Shown here piece by piece: positions 58,401-61,827 of a DNA stretch of 61,827 nt (the first letter of the stretch is position 1; every line of letters begins with the position of its first letter). A model generated the notes under the pieces. It ran no database searches and was not told where the DNA came from. It saw only the letters and a list, made by a program, of their open reading frames with translations. The DNA is taken from contig CAJVPJ010000036.1 of assembly GCA_910592205.1 (NCBI GenBank), positions 1-61,827 on the forward strand. The letters are read 5' to 3'. Source of the DNA: Paraglomus occultum. Its lineage: Eukaryota > Glomeromycota > Glomeromycetes > Paraglomerales > Paraglomeraceae. A program made the position numbers and the translations under genes.

Positions 58401-60005
58401 TGCTTTTAAACCATCCCTCATTTCCGGCCTGGTCGCAACAGAGTAGAACTCATATGGTACGTTGATTATCTATATGTTGATAATACGTCGTACTGATAAG
58501 AGCTGATTTCATCTGTTGATTACAAACATTCTATAGTTTATTTCTATTGACAACTGCTTGTCTGACTTGGCGTGTCGATTCGACTTTTGTGCCCATTCTT
58601 TCCTTGACATCGAGGAAGAAAGCTTGTCAGTACTGGAGTCATATCCTCTAAGACGACTTGCAGCTGAAATCACAATTTTCAATCTTCGTTTGGGTAACTA
58701 ACATCCTATCCTTAACATTTGTAACATTTCAAATATGCTGTTTAGTCCTATCTTATGTTATCAAGACGATTTTTATTAACTGGAGCGAAAGGTAAAACGA
58801 ATACCTCAATAATGTTAAAAGACGTTCAGTACTCATTATAAATTCTTTTTGTAGAGACACTATCAGTGGCTTGGATCCTTTACTTTTACCGTTGATACGT
58901 TACGCGACTGCTGACCCTAATAATAATAATAATAATAACATGAAATACAAAATCGAGTTTCAAAAAGGAAAATCGAAAAGGTTTCATTCGCGGCTGATAA
59001 CAAGTTGTATACAAATTATTCAGATGATTATGAACTGGGTTAGGATAGGCAACACAGCTGTAAGCGTCCGATCTGATACTTAGCTTTGTCAATAGTGTGA
59101 AGATGTTTTTAGTAATCAGTTGACCGTAATATTCTCGCTCCACATTTTCTTTAGGACGTGATCGCGCCAGTCAGAGAAGCTATCCGAGACATAATACAAA
59201 TTCCATTAACGTTGCCGCCTTTCTTTTTCTCAAGTTATAACCATACCCATATACAGGTTAGTTTTTTGGTCGTCTACTGTTCAGTTAAATGTACATAGTA
59301 ATTTAAGTGTATTCAAATCTTTGTTCTGGTATTAGTGGACTACTGCACCCGAGTGGAAGATTGGCATCAACAACTTCTCCATGTATGAACCAAAAAGAGT
59401 CTCAAATAACGAAAAATTGATTTTACGAATAGACGGCATAATACATCCTGGACAGTATCCCAGTAAGTTTTGATACTGAATGAAAATATAACCTTAATTA
59501 AAACTGTCACTTCTGCGTTGCATACAAACAATCGTGACGCTTATTCTTATTATTGAATAGCTCAAAGGTCCATCAAGCAAGTCCAAGTCACTGTATTTGG
59601 ATCACGCATGAATTATGAACATTTATTCATTAAGACATCACTTGAAACCGCGATGAAATTCTCATCGGCTGCAGCAAAACATGCTATGATAAATATTAAT
59701 AATGAGGTAAGCCGTCTATCGTATACAACCCACAAATGATTTTTATCATTTCTTCACGCTAACTAACCTACTTCGTTCCTCTTCCTCCTGAGTAGCGGCA
59801 ACTAGAAGTCTGTCAGCCCACCATTTGCACTGTACCCAACAACAATAATTTCTTCACGTGCACGGCCTTAATTACATTCTTACGTGGTAAAATGGTCAGC
59901 GATGAGATGGGTTTTCTAAATGTCCATACAGTCGTCATTGACGATAACAACGTTCCATGGCATATTGGCCCAGATTTATCACTTCCGATCAAGCTTTACT
60001 TTTGA
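55454..60005 (+). CDS. INTS7: Integrator complex subunit 7 homologue
   Basis: Nineteen exons (55454-55902, 55972-56025, 56100-56230, 56300-56382, 56452-56568, 56637-56756, 56827-57112, 57216-57319, 57394-57493, 57564-57694, 57768-57995, 58064-58201, 58301-58456, 58537-58693, 58857-59059, 59155-59256, 59336-59462, 59561-59706, 59796-60005) give 1013 aa; human INTS7 is about 960. The N-terminal helical repeats read IDLENAFRSRAIKDQLRAIL, FVSSAFVRLAEFFAKLDDR and KHLVKNINVDKIVMTIFII, then SNDPIARSLTLRTLG and RLDSHVLIEANAAIYAADNI, all in the order seen in INTS7. Later: NQWYLYTIGREAGRRGYHEI and, in the C-terminal beta domain, LILRIDGIIHPGQYP. Integrator cleaves snRNA precursors and attenuates RNA polymerase II near promoters; INTS7 is a scaffold subunit. 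Most studied fungi lack Integrator, so this is notable. Confidence 0.88.
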
Positions 60006-60069
60006 AATTTAATATGAATAAGTAAAGTTAGTCGTTACTATCGTATCCCACATAGGTTCAAGTCCCAAA

Positions 60070-60087
60070 GTCAGGCCAAAACCTGAC
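60070..60087. terminator. short hairpin just beyond the TnpB-like stop
   Basis: gtcagg and cctgac form a perfect 6-bp stem around the loop ccaaaa. On the minus strand it lies 8 bp after the last readable codon of the TnpB-like relic. It might be a transposon end or part of a guide-RNA scaffold, or chance. Confidence 0.4.
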
Positions 60088-60094
60088 CCTGGCG

Positions 60095-61300
60095 TCAGTT
60101 CCCTTTGCAATCGTTCGACCCTCTCACGTCCCGGTCCATCTCCACCTCGCACGAATCATATTTGAAACGTTTTTGATCATTTTTTACGAATCCACAATTT
60201 CCACACGTCTTTGATGTATACTCTTCCGTGCATTCAATGACCCTTGCAACCCCTGAACTCTCTCGACTTGTGATGTGAGAACATCCGAAACTTGAAATGC
60301 GACCAAGTCAGTATTGCACGAGCTGTCTTCGATCGAATCTTTCGCTTGTTCGTCAACCATCCTCGAATATTCGAACTTGGGTAAAAGAATGATCTCGTAA
60401 TTCTGACATAACCAATGGGCCAGTGATGATGGCACTCATTGATCAAATTATGGATTCGTTGTACGATTCGTATCATCTTTTTCCTCTTTTTCTTATTTGT
60501 GCAAGATCTTGTCAGTCTGTAATTTGTCGTATTTCTTGGATAATTTGAATATTTTATCAACACATCGTTACCCCATTCAATTAATTGACCGTCAGGATCG
60601 TAACCGGTTATAAACGTGTGAACACATCGGGTGTCGGGTTACTTCCTGATTATGTTAAAGCCGTGTTTCGTTTCTCGAGAATAGTTAATTATCTACGCGG
60701 ACGACGAAATACTATATCCTCCGAGCCAAAAAGCCGATCAATGCTGGCGTCGCATATTTGATCAGCCTTTCAATATGTGTTCATTAATTCTCTTTATATT
60801 TAATTGCTGAAACTAATTCTCCTAAAATATTCAATAGCTTGCTATGAACTTCGCGGTTTTCTTTTATCATTTGTTCATGCAATTCCTTAATAATGTCTAA
60901 AGTTGCTGAATGACTTCTCTCCCTTTCTTTTTTCTTTCTATTGTCAGAGTTATAAACTGGGCATACAGACCTTTCCCCATCCTTTTTATTTCGATAGCGA
61001 CACTCACGACAATTTGGTACATAATGTTCGTGAGCCTGAGATCACCTTCCCCGAACATCATCTTGGTTATCAACGGTATCCAAAGGAACGCAAATCTGCA
61101 AGTAAAAATGTCCCGGGCGATTCACAGTTATGTTAACCGTATTATTGATAACAGGCAATCGCTCTGAGGTGATAATATTCTTTAGGAACGCGTTTTCCCT
61201 TTGTTCCTATTCCAATCCCCTCGTAACAATCGAAATGGTTTGTGTTCAATCCTTTTTCGATCGATATTTTGCCATTTTTGGTTTGAGAGGATATGGATGT
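60095..61300 (-). pseudogene. broken TnpB/Fanzor-type RNA-guided nuclease gene
   Basis: The minus strand carries the conserved blocks of a TnpB/OrfB protein in the right order but in several frames. About 61060-61240: GDWNRNKGK, then VNRPGHFYLQICVPLD (a beta strand of the OrfB core). About 60440-60640: DTRCVHTFITGYDPDGQLIE (RuvC-I, normally DPGVRTF), NKKKRKKMIRIVQRIHNLIN, LAHWLCQNYEIILLPKFEYS (RuvC-II), and about 60240-60360 KRKIRSKTARAILTWSHFKF. About 60095-60245: CTEEYTSKTCGNCG (zinc ribbon), then EMDRDVRGS (RuvC-III Asp). At least two frameshifts separate the blocks, the RuvC-II Glu is replaced by Lys, one zinc Cys is replaced by Tyr, and unrelated sequence (60780-61060) interrupts it. It is therefore dead. 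Fanzors are the eukaryotic relatives of TnpB; which type this is cannot be settled here. Confidence 0.78.
60780..61060 (-). pseudogene. unrelated coiled-coil reading frame interrupting the TnpB-like gene
   Basis: A minus-strand frame reads HYVPNCRECRYRNKKDGERS (CxxC), then RKKKERERSHSATLDIIKEL, HEQMIKENREVHSKLL and LGELVSAIKYKEN before a stop. It is basic and then helical, like the tail of Myb/SANT-type transposon proteins, and does not belong to TnpB. It is probably a second decayed insertion. Confidence 0.4.
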
Positions 61301-61629
61301 GACTTGGAGAAAAGGTCGTAAGGCGCTGTGACGCGTTAAGATTCTCTTCATCGCCGAACACTTCATCTAACTTTCTTAAACGAAAATTCAAGTAGTGTTT
61401 TAATTGCCAGTACTTAGCTTCCATTCTCTTAAAATATTCATGAATATTTTCACTCCAGCGTCACAAATCCTATAATCAAAAAACCGTGGTTTTCGCAAAT
61501 CTTTATTAACCCATCGTCTAACTATTCATTCGAAAATTATTTTCCTGTTTTTTTGTAGAAACGTACTTCTCTTTACCCAGAGGAGTGCTTCAGTTGTGAA
61601 GTACTTTTCATTTAGGTAGTGCACTATAC
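61301..61629. other. sequence between the TnpB relic and the terminal repeats
   Basis: About 330 bp; the minus strand has an open helical stretch (MEAKYWQLKHYLNFRLRKLD) upstream of the TnpB blocks that could be its N-terminal part, but this is not recognisable as TnpB. Confidence 0.3.
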
Positions 61630-61801
61630 ACAGTGAAACTCGATATAACGGATATTATGGTTCCGACCCCTTTTTTCCGTTATATCGAGAGATCCGCTAT
61701 ATCGAGTTTTTCACGAGATAACGGATTTCATAATAAACTACGCAGTACAGTCGACTCTCTTTATAACGACCTTCTTTATAACGATTCGCGCTTTATAACG
61801 A
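61630..61801. repeat. pogo/mariner-like terminal repeat cluster
   Basis: acagtgaaactcgatataac at 61630 is followed by its inverted partner (ttccgttatatcgaga, about 61675-61690) and a further copy (ccgctatatcgagttt). At 61748 a second end type begins, cagtcgactctctttataac, with ctttataacga repeated three times. CAGT starts with such internal repeats are typical of pogo/Tigger-like transposon ends. The window ends soon after, so the element cannot be completed. Confidence 0.6.
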
Positions 61802-61827
61802 CCGCTGTGCTCTGCCCGTTTTCAAAA

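Noticed and set aside
60050-60080. tRNA-like motif ggttcaagtccc
   Set aside because: The flanking bases do not form a T-arm stem and no acceptor, D or anticodon arm can be folded around it.
60903-61136. Plus-strand open frame over the TnpB-like relic
   Set aside because: The minus strand carries recognisable conserved motifs over the same DNA; the plus frame has no homology and is a shadow.

Overview
The window is nuclear DNA of an AT-rich, intron-dense early-diverging fungus, most likely an arbuscular-mycorrhizal fungus (Glomeromycotina). The signs are short spliceosomal introns (GT..AG, about 60-100 bp) in nearly every gene, a BTB/BACK protein of the type hugely amplified in Glomeromycotina, a member of an expanded lineage-specific family with an opening of the form MSNTQSKIVSLQELNSQL, a fungal-type histone H3 ending in GERS, and many relics of LINE, Tc1/mariner and TnpB/Fanzor elements. 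The taxonomic call is inference. The exon models were built by hand: coding frame was carried across each junction and the summed coding length was checked to be a multiple of three.

Layout. 0-7.8 kb is repeat-rich: a LINE reverse-transcriptase tail between two copies of a 73-bp direct repeat, two Tc1 transposase tails, a degenerate transposon-like reading frame, and a BTB/BACK gene with a C-terminal membrane anchor. 7.8-14.9 kb holds the most unusual unit: a 19-exon gene that fuses a LodA-type (tryptophylquinone) amino-acid oxidase to a VioB-type ferritin-like domain, followed on the same strand by a 4-exon LodB-like flavoprotein. 15-24 kb has a third Tc1 relic, a SAM-domain/coiled-coil gene, a member of an expanded uncharacterised family, and an aspartic-protease-like relic. 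24.5-26.2 kb is an OGFOD1/Ofd1/Tpa1-type prolyl hydroxylase, followed by a possible 48-residue UIM micro-protein. 27.3-31.2 kb and 32.1-35 kb are gene-poor.

From 31 kb on lies a set of conserved housekeeping genes: histone H3 (-), APN2 (-) divergent from NUP133 (+) over about 130 bp, the Fe-S scaffold ISU1 (+), an FBXO21-like F-box/SirB1/YccV protein (-), a glycine-rich RRM protein (+), the F-BAR/C1/SH3/SH3 protein Bzz1 (-), and divergent from it an Integrator subunit 7 homologue (+). The last 1.8 kb holds a broken TnpB/Fanzor-type RNA-guided nuclease gene (-) next to pogo/mariner-like terminal repeats.

Functional links. The LodA-VioB and LodB-like genes very probably act together, because LodB flavoproteins are needed to make the cysteine tryptophylquinone cofactor of LodA oxidases. 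A LodA oxidase would make an alpha-keto or semialdehyde product plus H2O2, and the fused ferritin-like domain resembles the one that couples two imines in violacein/rebeccamycin biosynthesis. This suggests an amino-acid oxidation and oxidative-coupling pathway in a eukaryote. The other genes are ordinary cell machinery for base-excision repair, the nuclear pore, Fe-S assembly, chromatin, actin/endocytosis and RNA processing.
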